Assembly: GCF_036324505.1 (NCBI RefSeq)
Contig: NC_086366.1
Span: forward strand, 6,573,427-6,637,426
Origin: Eleginops maclovinus
Lineage: Eukaryota; Chordata; Actinopteri; Perciformes; Eleginopidae
Direction: 5' to 3'
Length of the DNA: 64,000 nt
The translations under genes and the position numbers were made by a program. The notes beneath the pieces were generated by a model. The model was given only the letters and a program-made list of their open reading frames with translations, was not told the origin of the DNA and made no database searches. This document shows, piece after piece, positions 50,382-62,900 of the stretch (its first letter is position 1; each line of letters begins with the position of its first letter).

Positions 50382-51842
50382 AAATGGGTGTGGGTCTCTT
50401 CATGTCTCATACAATGTGTCTGAGAACACTCACCCAGCACAATGAGGTTGACCTGGCTCCAGTGGTACTTTCCCCCGGTCTTCACTTTACAATAGTAATC
50501 CCCGGAGTCGCTGAGCAGCAGGTCGCTGATCATCAGGGAGGCGTCGCCCCCCAGGTACTCCCCAGCGAAGGACAGGCGGCTGGCCTCGCTGCTCGTCGCC
50601 TCATTGGTGTACACCTGGCCCCCAAAGAAGGTAATGATCTAGATATATTGAAGAGAAGAACATTTGAGATTAAATTAAGCATTTTTTTACTGAATTAAAT
50701 GAACATTCTGCGAGGGTTTCAAAGATTCATGGGTTTCTTTGTCATAAACACAATGAACATCTTAAGTCAAACGCTTCTCCAACAGTACAACATACAGTAA
50801 TACTAAAGACGGGAAAAGAAAAGGACATAAAATAGTGAAAAAAATGTGTAAAAAATCCTAATTCTAAATACCACTCCCTTGTGTGACTCCCTAAAGCCTC
50901 CTTCTACAGCAGTAAGAACTAGATCAGATCACAGTTGTCCCACTTCCACTTAAAATGCTTGACCCTTTTTTTAGAACCTTTTTTCAATTTTGTCTTTGAC
51001 CTGAACTTCTTAATGTTGGTGACATCAGTATTCATCCAAATAATGCACCCAATGGCCTTTTAAATATCCTTTAATATCCCATTACCACATATTTAGTGAA
51101 CTTACTGTAATTTCTGCAGTAATATCCTGGACATATTTGCCGGCAATTAACCTTTAAAGTCGCTGTGCATAACTATAATGATGGTGTAAGTGCAGCTCCA
51201 ACATTTCCACATAGGACCTGGAACAATGTTGAGGAAAATACCAGCACATGGGAAACATTGGTAACAATCACTTTAGAATTAGCACTTGGGAAATAATATT
51301 TTACAAATGAACACATTTGCTGGAATGCCAGTATCCTGCCAGTGTTCATTTAGCTGATTATCTGAGAGCGCTGTTATCTCCTTATGGTCTTTTTACAAGC
51401 GGAGCCGTCAAATTGACCAAATACAATCTATTCTGGGGCTGAGATAAAAGATTAAAATACCCACAGTGGCACTAATGTGATGTTAGCACTTTAGCTAAAA
51501 TAAAGGCTAGAGAACCAACAAATGTCTCTCACCGGGGAAAAAAGTCCAAAGCTCAAAGTAAACATATCGTGTTTGGACCAGAAATGTGTTATTTTTTTAC
51601 TCAGTTTGTCTAGTTTGTTATTTCCAAGAAAGGATAGAAAATACACTGGACTCATTTCAATGTATTTAAAGTCGAGAAAACAAGGCCCTGGGTCATGGTA
51701 AGTTTTTCTCAGATCTATTACCACATTTTCTAAAGCACTACACATTTTACAACTGTGAGGTTATGCAAATGATTTGAGTCAACATAATTAGCAGAAGTTT
51801 ATTTTTGTTTTACTGTTATGTAATTAGAGGCAGTGTTATTTA

Positions 51843-51873
<31 letters not shown>

Positions 51874-54800
51874 ATTATAAGATCATTACATTAGATGACT
51901 TAGAAATTGGTACATTTTATTTCCAAAAACAAATAAAATACATCCAGCAACAACACTCAGATGAAGTGTATCTTTATCAGGACTTTCAACCAAACATTAA
52001 AATGAGGCTGGTACGGAAAAAGGTTTTCCTTTTATGACTTGTGATTGACACAATCTATTTCTTCTTGTTTCTTGGTATTTTTAGCACAAGGTTCATTGAA
52101 GTTTGCAACGACTAGTTTCTTCAAAGGAGTAATCTGAGTATTTGAACCTTCACTGCAGATATGTAACATCAGTAAACCTGAATTAGAAAGCCTTCTTTTT
52201 CTCTCCTCTGCCTGTTAATGTCTTTGCATGTCCCCTTCCACCCCCCCCCCCCCCTCTCTGCATCCGCACTCACAAACACAAACAAACACAGCTGTCACAG
52301 TGGCCTATAACTCAGGGCAAGTGAGAGCCTGCAGATGGAGACTGCTAAATGCCGGTGCCACAGCGCATCAGTGCCTTAGAGACCGGGGCACCTTCTGTGA
52401 TCACAGGTGACGACTGGCCATTAACACACACATGCACAGACCTACACACACAGGTGCTTCTTTGCAAGCATGTAAACTGAATGCAAACAGACATACATTA
52501 TGTGCCACAGCTGCAGGCACAGAGCGACATGGCCCTGGCACCTGAACAGAGTGGGACATTAACGCATCTGCCTTTGGGCTGCCTCTGCTGAACTCTGGAC
52601 ACTTATTCCTCACTTACATAGTACTGACTACTCTGTTTATTGATGCTTCTGGTTAGGTCGGGATGTGCTCTAAACACATATTTATGACACTGATAGAGAG
52701 AGATAGTGAGAGTGCCAGAGAGTGTGAGGAATTTAAAAAGAATTTAGTAAAAGAGCCACGGGCTGTTAGCATAGTTTGCAATTAAAATGAGTTTTTTGTT
52801 TATTCAGTAAAATCTGAAAAGGCTGTAGACATGGAGGGACTCAACCTTCGCTTGCTTTTCTTTTTTGGATTAGATTAAACACTTGGTTCATTTATTTTTT
52901 TACTTGCTACAGTGAAATGTTTTGTTGACTTTCAAGGTCTTAATTAAAGCTCTGCCTGCTGTTTGAGACAAATATCACATTCATCTATTTATCTTAATTC
53001 CACATCATATACTTTGCACAACAGAATAATACATGATAGCTTTACACACATTTTTCTCTGATTATTCTGACTGGATCACACACAAACCCATTTGTTTAAA
53101 TCAAATATTCAAGGCCTTTTTTTGTCCATAATGTGATATGTTGTTATCCATCTGAATAGTATCGTAAAAACAGAACAAAATAAGATATGGGAAGTAAAAC
53201 GTTTTGCATTTTTGCCAATGTTGGAGACAACTACTCATGAATAATAATCAGCTCATATAAGGCTACAATTGTCCTGGTAATAAATGCCAATAAATAGCAG
53301 GACAATAGTGTGCAAGAAGTAATATTATTAACATAACATACATTTTCTGAGAAAGGATGTTAAGTTTTGGTCAGAATTTGAGCTTTAAAGGGGCCCTTTA
53401 TGCTTGTTCCCTTTCCTGTAGTGTGTTTCAAGGTTTTTGTGCATGTAAATTGTCTGCAAAGGCCACAATCCCAAAGTTCTGAGAGAAATAGAGACCTTTT
53501 TGATCATTAAAGCATGGACACGTCACAGTAGAGGCACATAATACAAATATGAACCTGCAAATTACCATAATAACTCATTATTTGATATATCTTTTTAAAA
53601 TGATATCCTTCAAGGACTGTACCAGCACTGTGGCTATGCTAATACCCAATGTCTCGAGCCCCTGTCCTTAAACACATGTAGGCTGTACATTTCCTAACAG
53701 AGGCTAAATGTTGACAAGATGCTGTTTCCCTCTCAACACAGGCCTCCAGCAGAACAAAAGGATGATTTATTCATTCAGCTACAGGCACAGTCTCCTTCCT
53801 AATCAAATTTTCAGACATTTGATTTTAATTAATGGCGCCTTCAATGTTATCTTCCCGTTAAATATTCATCGCAATGTGGCAGGCGCCCTTTCTGAATCAT
53901 CAAAGCATAAGACACTTGTTTTCCCCCTTTATTTCAATCTTAGCCCCTCTGTTCCCCCCCCCCCAACACACACGTTGTTTTTTCTTCCCTTTATCACATT
54001 TCTACGTGCTAACCAACACATCAGTGCGTGAACAAACCACTTTCAAAGAGAAAGGAAACGCTTTCTTCCGATAGAAAGCTGGTGAGATTGCACGGCTGTC
54101 ATCAGATACTACGTTCAATTTAGGTGAAGAAAGGCAATGATTCAAAACCAGTGAAACGATACAAACAACGTCTTCAGATAAAGCTATTTTAAGACTTTCT
54201 GCCAGCTGATGCTTCACTTAGGAGAGAATTGTTATGAAGTCCATGTAGGCCATGTACTGATTTAACATGAGTAGTTTCCAGCTTTAAGGAAGGACACACA
54301 ACCCAAAGAAATATCACGGAATGATGACATAAATCATCTATTGGGAGTTTTCTAGGGAGTATGACTATAGTAAATCATCTAAAACACAGAAACTTTAGAG
54401 CCCATAACATATATTTTTGGCAAAAAACTATCACAACTTGCAAAGAAAGTAGGAGCACTTTAGAGTGACAGATATGCAGCGTAAACTGTCTATTCTATGA
54501 GCTGACGTTTCGGAAAAACTTCTATGCTTTCCTTAGAGCTTAAGGGAGTGCATGTGGGGTATCACGTCAATTGTGTGTTGGGGAAGCAGTGTACAGCAAA
54601 ATCTCTGGAGAACCTAAAGTCTCTGCTGAAGCCGTTTTAGGAAGAAATACCGCTGTGATGCTGCTCTGTCTGTTATCTAACATTAGCTTCAGTTAGCAAA
54701 AACGTAAATAGCTTAAATACATACATATAATGCGCATTTTCAAGTTCATATTTGTATATTCTGCCCATACTTTCACATATTTACATGCTTATATGTTCAA

Positions 54801-56147
54801 AAAGCTCTTTATTTTTCTCATACTGCCTGTGCTGCAGCTCCTCTTTTCACCCTCTGTCTGAAACCAGAGCCCAGTCCGCTCTGATTGGTTAGCTGGCCGA
54901 CTCTGTTGTGATTGGTCAATCGCCTAGAGATGTCCCGCCACTTAGCCTATCACGCACAATGTATAAGAGCTCTAGCCAATAGAAGAGCAAGTGTTACATA
55001 GTGATGTCACTATGTTCCTGAGGTAAAGAAAGGAGTCAAATGGAGGCGTTTCAGGCAGAGAGGGAGAGATACTCCCTCTGGAGAGATCACAGGGATATTA
55101 GCCTATGCAGACCATTTACATCCACAAAAAACAATATAACAAACTAGAGGAAAGGGAAATCCCCCAAACGTATAATAAGGCCCCTTTAAAACATTCAGCC
55201 AGACATTATGAAAAGTGATAAAACATGAATAAAGACTGTTTCATTGTTCAGGATATAAAGAAAAATGGAAAATCAAATGTATGTGTATACCTTTAATGCT
55301 GTGGAAAAGTTAAACTTAGAGGGTCCAAGGTTACATCTACAAAATGAGTTGGGAACATCATGGTTTTTCCTTTGTGAACGGCACTTAAACTTAAAGTGCC
55401 ACCGTAACTTTCGGCATCGAGTTTATGTGCAACTATTACGGCTCCTGCTGGAAATCAATCAGCATGACCTAAATGGAGGAAAGATAACAAGCGGATGTGT
55501 AAAAGACAGGAGGAAGGAGGAGGAGGAGGAAATAAATGCTGGGTCGGAAATTTCCTCTCTGTCATTTCTAAATATCTTTATCAAATGTAACCAGATCTGT
55601 AATCCCAGTAAGTCATCAAGTGTTACCTGTTTTTGTTCCTTTAGCAGTAAAACACCTTTACTAACGAAGGAGACAGCAATCAGGCTGCTCCTTTTGTAAA
55701 TTACCAATTAAAGAAGCATTATTTTTATTTGTGTGAGTTTTACTTAGCTGTTGGCCTGGCAATCAAACTAATTAGATACAGTAATTAATTGCTGACAATT
55801 TCCAAGGTTTGAGTTGAGTTATGCCATGTTTAATTGATTCTACGTTCTTTAATCTATCACTTGTGTTTTGTTTGTTTGAAATGTAAAACCCCCTGAGACA
55901 AAGGTATATTGGACTATTTGAATACATTTCAATAGACAATACCGTATGACAATGGAAAGTTGAGGAGGGAACAGAAAAAAGGGATCTTATCTCACCACTT
56001 TCTGTTTGGAGTTTGGCTTCTGCAGTAGCCACTCGATGTCGAGAGAGCTGGATGACGGGAACTGGTGGTGGCATGGTAAGGTGGCATTGTCCCCGACGAC
56101 CTTCTTCATCTCCGTCTGGGCACCCACTGACAGCAGGCTGCATAGGA
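42334..56147 (-). CDS. clmp: clmp, CXADR-like membrane protein, exons 2-7 (exon 1 not found)
   Basis: Six exons on the minus strand: 56147-55996, 50638-50434, 47369-47202, 45926-45804, 45372-45231 and 42667-42334 (stop 42336-42334). All are GT-AG and phases match; 1,124 nt, about 374 residues without exon 1. Exon 2 finishes the signal peptide (LCSLLSVGAQ) and starts an Ig V-type domain (NATLPCHHQ, LDIEWLL). Exon 3 completes it (GDASLMISDLLLSDSGDYYCKV, YHWSQVNL). Exons 4 and 5 form a second Ig domain with the extra Cys pair of this family (PRCW, LSCKS, YRCTA, EENCTI). Exon 6 holds the membrane span (GMVAGAVVGISLGVFIVILI) and basic stop-transfer RKKEKKK, then YEEEETPNEIREDAEAPKA, nearly as in human CLMP. 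The last residues PAQTKAFQTV match the human end. Known role: junctional adhesion; human loss causes congenital short bowel. Exon 1 encodes about 10 residues and is expected upstream. Confidence 0.92.
42720..43140. repeat. CCAAT-rich MITE family B, copy B3 (clmp last intron)
   Basis: Shares aaaaagctctttatttttctcatactgcctg, ttttcaccctctgtctg, gctctgattggttagct, gttgtgattggtaaacc and ccaatagaagcgcaagtgttac with copy B6. It ends near gggctcctttaaa, the reverse of the aaaggggc end seen in other copies. Confidence 0.8.
44409..44440. repeat. (AT)16 microsatellite
   Basis: Perfect AT dinucleotide run in clmp's last intron. A C-homopolymer follows at 44693-44708. Confidence 0.95.
44963..45110. repeat. 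CCAAT-rich MITE family B, copy B4 (beside clmp exon 6)
   Basis: Starts tttaaaggggctctaatattc and continues into ttttcaccctctgtcttaaacc, gctctgattggttagttgg and gttgtgattggtcaaccgc. It is a deleted version of the family, about 120 bp downstream (transcript sense) of the membrane-span exon. Confidence 0.75.
45927..47201 (-). other. clmp intron 4
   Basis: Intron between the two halves of the second Ig domain. Moderately GC-balanced; no transposon with clear ends and no extra exon recognised. Confidence 0.5.
47370..50433 (-). other. clmp intron 3
   Basis: Three kb separating the two Ig domains. It includes the CA repeat next to the exon 3 donor (listed separately). The rest has no bounded repeat or coding signal I can support. 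Confidence 0.5.
50325..50378. repeat. (TG)27 microsatellite next to the clmp exon 3 splice donor
   Basis: Perfect 54-bp TG run on the plus strand, therefore (CA)27 in the clmp transcript. It begins about 55 nt downstream of the donor at 50433. Confidence 0.95.
53385..53570. repeat. Outer fragment of MITE family B, copy B5
   Basis: ttaaaggggccctttatgct...ccctttcctgtagtg...ggtttttgtgcatgtaaattgtctgcaaaggc, matching fragment B1. It continues to acaaatatgaacctg, which links it to the start of copies B3 and B6 (ttcatatttgtat in inverse). Confidence 0.65.
54735..55190. repeat. CCAAT-rich MITE family B, longest copy B6
   Basis: Runs from tttcaagttcatatttgtat through the shared core (tctgattggttagctggcc, gttgtgattggtcaatcgcc, ccaatagaagagcaagtgttacatagtgatgtcac) to aataaggcccctttaaa. 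That last word is the inverse of the ttaaaggggccctttat end of copy B5, so the family has terminal inverted repeats. Confidence 0.8.
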
Positions 56148-56919
56148 CTGGAAAAAGAAAGAGAGAGAGGGAGGGAGAGGTGCAGAGACGTCAGATAGGG
56201 ACACTCGAGACAAAAGGCAGATGCTGCAGATTGGAAGCAAAACCGTGCCAATAGAGGAAATTGAGACGCAGCGAGAGATATGATCCGGAATCCCGATCAC
56301 AATCTGACAGGTGCTGAGACACGTCATAACAGGACACTGAACAGAGAGCATCCCTTTTTTACGGGAAATAGAGTTTGGCACAGGAGGTCAGAGAGAGGTA
56401 TTATGATGATCTTTTTGTCAACCATTTTTGACAAGGGCAGTCAAAGAACACATTGTTATTCACAGCATCAGCCGGGGGGAATAGTGAGAGGGAAGGTTCA
56501 CAGCTCTTTGATTACAGAGGTGAAGGACTACCTGCACATGGACACTGTTTTAAAACTGAAGATATACAGCTATTGAGTGACTTTAACTACTACTCATATG
56601 TGTAAGGAAAAGCAGTTCAAATGGGCTTGACATTTGAGACTCTCTTCAAACAGAACATGCAATCTTAGGAAGACACATACCCCAAAACATCCCTGAGTCT
56701 ACACATTAGAGAACTTGGGTTGCAGTACAGAAGCAATAATTATAATTGTGGGCACAAGAGATTGACTTTGGGCACATGCCAGACTGTCAGGGCCTGAGTC
56801 TCAGCGGGGGAGCAGCAAGGCTAATTTATTGGAAGATGCTGGACAGCCCGGCGGGCTTGAGTGGAATTATCCAGAAGCGTCAGGGGGGTTTGCTGGAAGC
56901 TGCAGCTATGGATTGTGTC

Positions 56920-56959
<40 letters not shown>

Positions 56960-59900
56960 TGTGTGTTAAGAAGGGGGTGGTGCACTGCTGAGATATCCTA
57001 CCCCCTCCACCTGGTAAAAAGAATGTACAGTACTGCCACTGATCTTACGCACACAAATGTGACAGATATTTTTGGCTCTACAACATTCAACTTGCCTTTA
57101 ATTAAATTGCTGATCAAGCCGGTAGCTCTTCCCGAGTGCTTAAAATAAAGTCATCCAGCCAGCAGACGATCATTTGGAATCATGTACAGGTTGTGTAAAT
57201 ATTACTGAATGTCTTCTTCATTAGTCTGCTGCTTAATAGCTCATAATTGTAATATAACCTCCAGTTTGCACAGTACAAATATAAACCAGGGTGTGGAACA
57301 TTTATTTAAAGAGAAACGATGAGCAGCCACAGGTGTCGTGTCTGCGGTGGAGTGATTCAACTCAGAGACAATCTTTGAAATAATCCCTTTGTGCTCAACA
57401 GGCACGATCGCATGCGGTCAAATGTTCCACCGGAGGCCACATGTGGCCAGTGAATGCATCAGCACTCACTGGGCGCCTGTCCACTTGTTCCTTGGTCCAT
57501 CCTCACAGGAGCCAACACCCAGTCCCATAAGTGATCTCAGGGGCAATGAAAATGTCAGCTCTGCGCTGTGAAACCAATGAGTCAGTGCTGACGCAGGACA
57601 CAGAGGAGTAGCCCCACACAAACAACTTCTTCCAAGGGAGCTTCAGTCAAACGGATCACATCATCTGCTGGATTTCAGCATTTCTTCAAGTTTGGTTAAA
57701 GTTCTGTCTCTACTTTGTGAGTCTGGTAAAAGCCTGAGCTCCAGGCAACTCACTGTCAATCAAGTTTGAGGTTTCCAATTGGTATTCACGAGTTGGAAAG
57801 CGAGAGGGAACTTCACGGTTCAGTGTTTGTGAGTCTATTTGGCAGCCCAGGAGTGACAGGATGCAATGCTGAGGTCCTTCTGCTCTGTTGGACCACATGC
57901 TCGGTTCAAATCATTAGTCAGCAGAAAAGTAAGGCACACCCGTCCTAACAGAGGAGCTCCGGGACCCTGAAGGTATCCCCTCTTAGGACTTCTTAATGTG
58001 GCCTTTGCAGGGTCGTTCATCTTGTGGGCTCCCCACCAATCTTAGTTTGGATGTCAGAAAAGAGGCCTTAATAAAAAAAATGTAATACATTTCAAGGTGA
58101 CGAATGGTTAAATTGTGTGTGTGTGTGTGTGTGTGTGTTCGGTACAGTTGGTCAGACCTAATGGAGCGAGTAAATACATGATGGTGTTCTGCTGGGAGAC
58201 CTTTTCTCACTGTCTCCCCTTTAGCTCCCCAGGCTAACCTCTGTAATCAGCACTCCCACACCCGTCAAGGGTTCCGGGCTGAACCAAGAAACTGTATAGC
58301 GGTCCTGATAAGAGCGGCTTCTTCTGTTCTCACCTCCCACCTCCTACTTAACTGCCCAGCGCTTTAACTATAGGCTCCGTGAATGCAAGAGTTAACCCGA
58401 AAGATAGACAGGGCCAGTGTGAAATTGGGGGCATTGCAATCGTGGTATAGACTTTCCACAAGCTGACTTTAAATTGAACTTCATTCAATTATTGGGTAAA
58501 CCCACCATCTTTGGCATTGCGTCATTGGCCAACAATGAGGATTTGAGTGATAAATGATGTGTGTTGTACTTAGGAAAATTGACAGAAAATATGCTGTTTC
58601 TTAGTCTTAGTTTTAGCCAAAAAGAGTTGGCAGACATATCCAAAAAGGGGATTGGTTGGCACACCGTGGCTGCACCCCACTTTCCGACTTATTTATGGTC
58701 TTGGAGAGGGGCTTTTGTGCTGTGGAATGGATGACACAGTGCTCCCAAAATAAGTCCGCCTTGATGTGCGTTTGCATTTGGATTGGCCTCATTTACCGTG
58801 TGCACAGCTGGGATGGTTGGACTGCAAGACCCCATCGTTTGTGTCAACATTAAACTATGAGACACAAGGTAATTCGTTGCTGTGGCAGCTATGCACACAC
58901 AGTATGAAAAATTGTTTGCTCAGTGAAGTTTGGGTTTATGACCTTGGCTTTCAAATCTGCAGTAAGGTGACCTAGAAAGCATAAAAAAACAGGGAACATT
59001 TGAGCTGAAACCGAGATAACGCTGTTCGTCACAGGGCTGTGCCTGCATCACATGTCTTTATGAGATTCCATAAGGACATGGCAAAGGCTATCTACATAAA
59101 CATAGCCATCTTGAGGGAGAGATAAATGTCGAGAGGACTTGTGAAATTATAGCTGGCGCCAAATCCCAGGCCATGTCCTCCAACGTTTTTTTTTTTTTCT
59201 CTCATTGTGTCTGCTTTTCTCAGCTCTGTTTGGCTCAGCTTCATGCTTTCATTTGTAGCAAAGTCCAATCTTTACCAAAAGAAAGGAAGGAATGAAGCAT
59301 ATCATAATTAACAAAAGAAAGTGGAAGCTAACACCAGAGGAAAGAGAGAGGGCGCATTAGAGAGAGACAGATATGACAAAGAGAGAGGGAGTGAGAGGCT
59401 ACAGTAAAATATGAAGGAACCCATTTCTATGAAAAGGCCCTAGGGGGAGTTGTGCTCCAGTAAATCCGCCTTACAGAGCGCTGCAATCTTGTTATAGTGT
59501 GGCCAGTGAGACGGACAGACAGACAAACAAGGCAGGCCTGGATCTTTCACAGCGCGCAAAGTCAAGCCCCATATCCCCCCAGTCAGCACATTGGCCGGCT
59601 GGAGCCTTTGCTATGTCCAAAGCTTCTGACCTCTGGTACTCAAACAGAGCAGACCAGAGAGGGGAGAGGGACAGGGTGAGATACAGGGGGTGAGAGAAGT
59701 GAAAGGGCAGAGAAAAATGGGCTGCAGGAGGGGTGGAGGGATGGTGCAATGCCTTATTTTGAGCACTTACTGTAAGTCACTGGTGTGGAGGATGGATTAT
59801 AGCGTCACAAAGGTGGTTTTAGACATTGGTTAGCAGGAGCACAATGGGAGAAACAGACTGGAGGTATAACATTTTTATTTCTGCAGATAATTTCCCATTG

Positions 59901-62900
59901 TGTGCATTCAAGATGCTTTTCATGTACATTGTACACATGTGCCCATCTACAATTTCCTTGACATGGCTGCGTATGCTTGATGTCGACACGCAGATGCAAT
60001 GACTATCTTTTGACGACAGTAAATATCTCCTCAGCACACACACCTTTGATTTAGAATACAGCTGTCATAAGACTCAAATCACATTTGAGTTATGTGTACA
60101 GCCTCGCTGCAGCAGGCAAAAGTAACAATCATCTCCCAACCCTGCCAATCTGCCAGGGACTGTTTATCTTCGGTGAATTACAGACTTATCAAGGCACTGG
60201 GTTGAATGCAGGAGAATGAGAACTGATTAGGCTGCGACCTCCATAGAAACTTTATGTAACTAGCAAAATCTGACATGGCAAATATTATTACAATTCCTCC
60301 ATTCTTACTGCTGACATGAAGCCAGTTTTTAGCTGAGTTGGGGACGCGCTGAGAGGAACATAGGGCTGATGAGACAATAGTGAAATACTCACAGCTCAGC
60401 GTACTGTTTTAAAGCATGTGCCGGCCGGCACCAAATCTACAGAAAATCCAGCGTGACCTGAATTGGCTATTGAGATGCCAAACATATATGCTATAAATAC
60501 TACAAAAGTGACACAGATATTCACAGAGTAGGTTACATCCTGCCCTTTCCTCTTCCCTGATCTCTTTGAAGTTGGTGAGACAGACTTGCTTGAAACACCA
60601 ACACTTTCTTCTGATGTCTCGGCAGACAAGAAGTCGCCTCCAGTTGTTGGTGCAAAACGAGTGCCTACAAAAAACAACCCCTGTGCGCTGTCTGTGCGAG
60701 AGAAGCCATACAGCCACGGCTCCCTTTTTAATTACAGCTTCTTAAGGGGTAAGTCTCTTTAAATGCACCTAAAGTTATCATCCCCCATTACAACACATGT
60801 TTTGCATATGGCACACTACACTAGTCTCCTTGTAGTTTCAAGGTCCAAACTCATGAATACATTGCTTCCAGTGAAAAATCAAAGGGGCCGTTTTTTGTTT
60901 TTTTTCCCTGACTGGAGGCTGACTCTTTGAAGGGATAAAATCCCATAATCCTCCTCGTCTCACTCCCAGCGACCGACACTCCCTGCTGCTGACATGGAGC
61001 TTTTGTTGATAACACTACAATAACGTACGTGGTGTCATTACCGAGGAATGAGTACGGAACAAATAAGAGCTAAATGCTAATTAGCAATAGCTTACAAGAA
61101 GATCCGGAATAACTCCTTCCTCTTTCTACATTGCCTAAATATGACTGTTGTTGTTCCACCCTCACATGGAAATTGTTACAAGAACTGTGTCACTGCTTTA
61201 GGAATATCTTGCAACACTTGTTATGTTTCTCCTCAGGGGAAAAAAATATAACTTCTCGCTAACAAGCAGCTTGTACAACTTATGCACTGTTCCAGTCATT
61301 GATGAATGGGACCAGAGACAGCTGAGATATTTGCTTTGTTTACAGAACAGAAGAAAAGAAAGGATTACTTATTGACTATATGCAATTTAGCTTCAGAGTG
61401 TAACCTTTATTTTCCATTATGTGTAGCTCCTTGAAGGCTACTCGAGGAGTAAATCATACAGAGGTTGAAAACATCTAAAAGCAAAACCAGTCCGGCTAAT
61501 GTTCATCTTTGATGAGAGGTTACTAAGAAGTCTGCTTGAGCAGTAATGGATGGGTTCGAGGATCAAAAGAGAAACGGAATAATTTCTACGATCATCCCTT
61601 GAACTTGGAAGGGTGGATTGGCTGGAAAAAGAGAGGAAGGACCAACGACACTGGTGAAATGGGAGATAAATTACCACTTAGGTCTAAATAATATACAGTC
61701 CTGTGGTAAATATTCAACTCTTATGGCTCTCATTTGCATGCCTTTCATGCCCTCATCGTTGCTGTCACGTAAAGCGATCGGGACGCCGTCCCACTGACAG
61801 ATCCCCAAAATAGATCCAAAATTAGTTTTGCGAAGAGCACTTTTAATTCCCCCAAAGTATTCTGCATTTTCTCTCAGCAAAATAAGGAAGTAGGGAGGAG
61901 ATGGGAAAAAAAGCTAATTACGCCATTCCTCAAGGGAGGGAGACTCAGGGAAACCTGCTTACAGCGCAATACACATCTTCTCAACGCTGCATCTGGTGGC
62001 GTCACCCACACTCATGGGTGTAGCTGTCCAAGATGCTATAGCTACGCCATAAATCTTCTGGTTTTAGCCTGAAATGGTCCAAGGAGCACAGAGCTTCTCA
62101 TAAAGGGCTACACTTTGGTTCAACGTCTTTCTCTCCTGTATGGAAAACACTGTCTTTCACCTTCTTTTTCACAAGTCAACTTCGCTGGGTTTAGGTTTTC
62201 TTTTTACAATAACTTTAAACATAAACACATTTATTTGAAATGAAAGAAAACATTCACACAATGCATATAATTGTGAGCAGCATTTTTATTCCTTGCACTT
62301 TATGTGGCTTTGGTTAAAAACAAAAAAACACAGCTTGAAATTTGAGTAAGAGGAAAGAGTGACTTATCTATGACTGTCATTGGCTGGATTTTTTTTGTCT
62401 TTTTGGATTTAAAAACAATGTATCACCTTGGAAAGGATGGTCTCCATTATAAACACGTGTACTAATACTTCTTAAACACTGCAGCCTGACTTGTAGAGTA
62501 ATCCGCAGAAGCTTTTGTGTTGTTAAACGGCTACAGGGTTACATTTGGCTTCGAAAAACACCATTCAAGACAATATAAAGTGTTCAGACTGAGCAAGGTC
62601 CACATGTCAAATGGTCTGTTTTGCACTCAATAACACGCTTCAGTTAAATGGGGCTTGGACAGTGACCTCTCCACTTTGCTGCAGCAACGGATCTACCCAA
62701 CATCTGGCCGAGCCATTCACTTTATTCTGCATGAGCGTCTCCAAAGCTCTGACTATAGAGAATCAAGCAGCAAAGTATTGTAGAAATGCATCACAAAGCT
62801 AATAGAATCTGTGTGTGGGTATGTGTGTGTGTTAAGGGCACATCCTCCCTGCAGAGCGTGAACACGGCCTTGAATAAACCTGCTGTCGCCCCCAGAACAC

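Larger units (their letters stand above)
50639..55995 (-). other. clmp intron 2
   Basis: A 5.4-kb intron that splits the first Ig domain. Contents: (TG)13 at 51843-51868, C-homopolymers near 52241-52255 and 53957-53966, MITE fragment B5 (53385-53570) and MITE B6 (54735-55190). No additional exon was found. Confidence 0.6.

Noticed and set aside
55772..56251. 159-codon minus-strand frame as a gene
   Set aside because: Wrong frame over clmp exon 2; the Ig-domain frame with splice sites explains the conservation.
60396..60717. Minus-strand frames considered as clmp exon 1
   Set aside because: No short signal peptide ending at a donor in the required phase.
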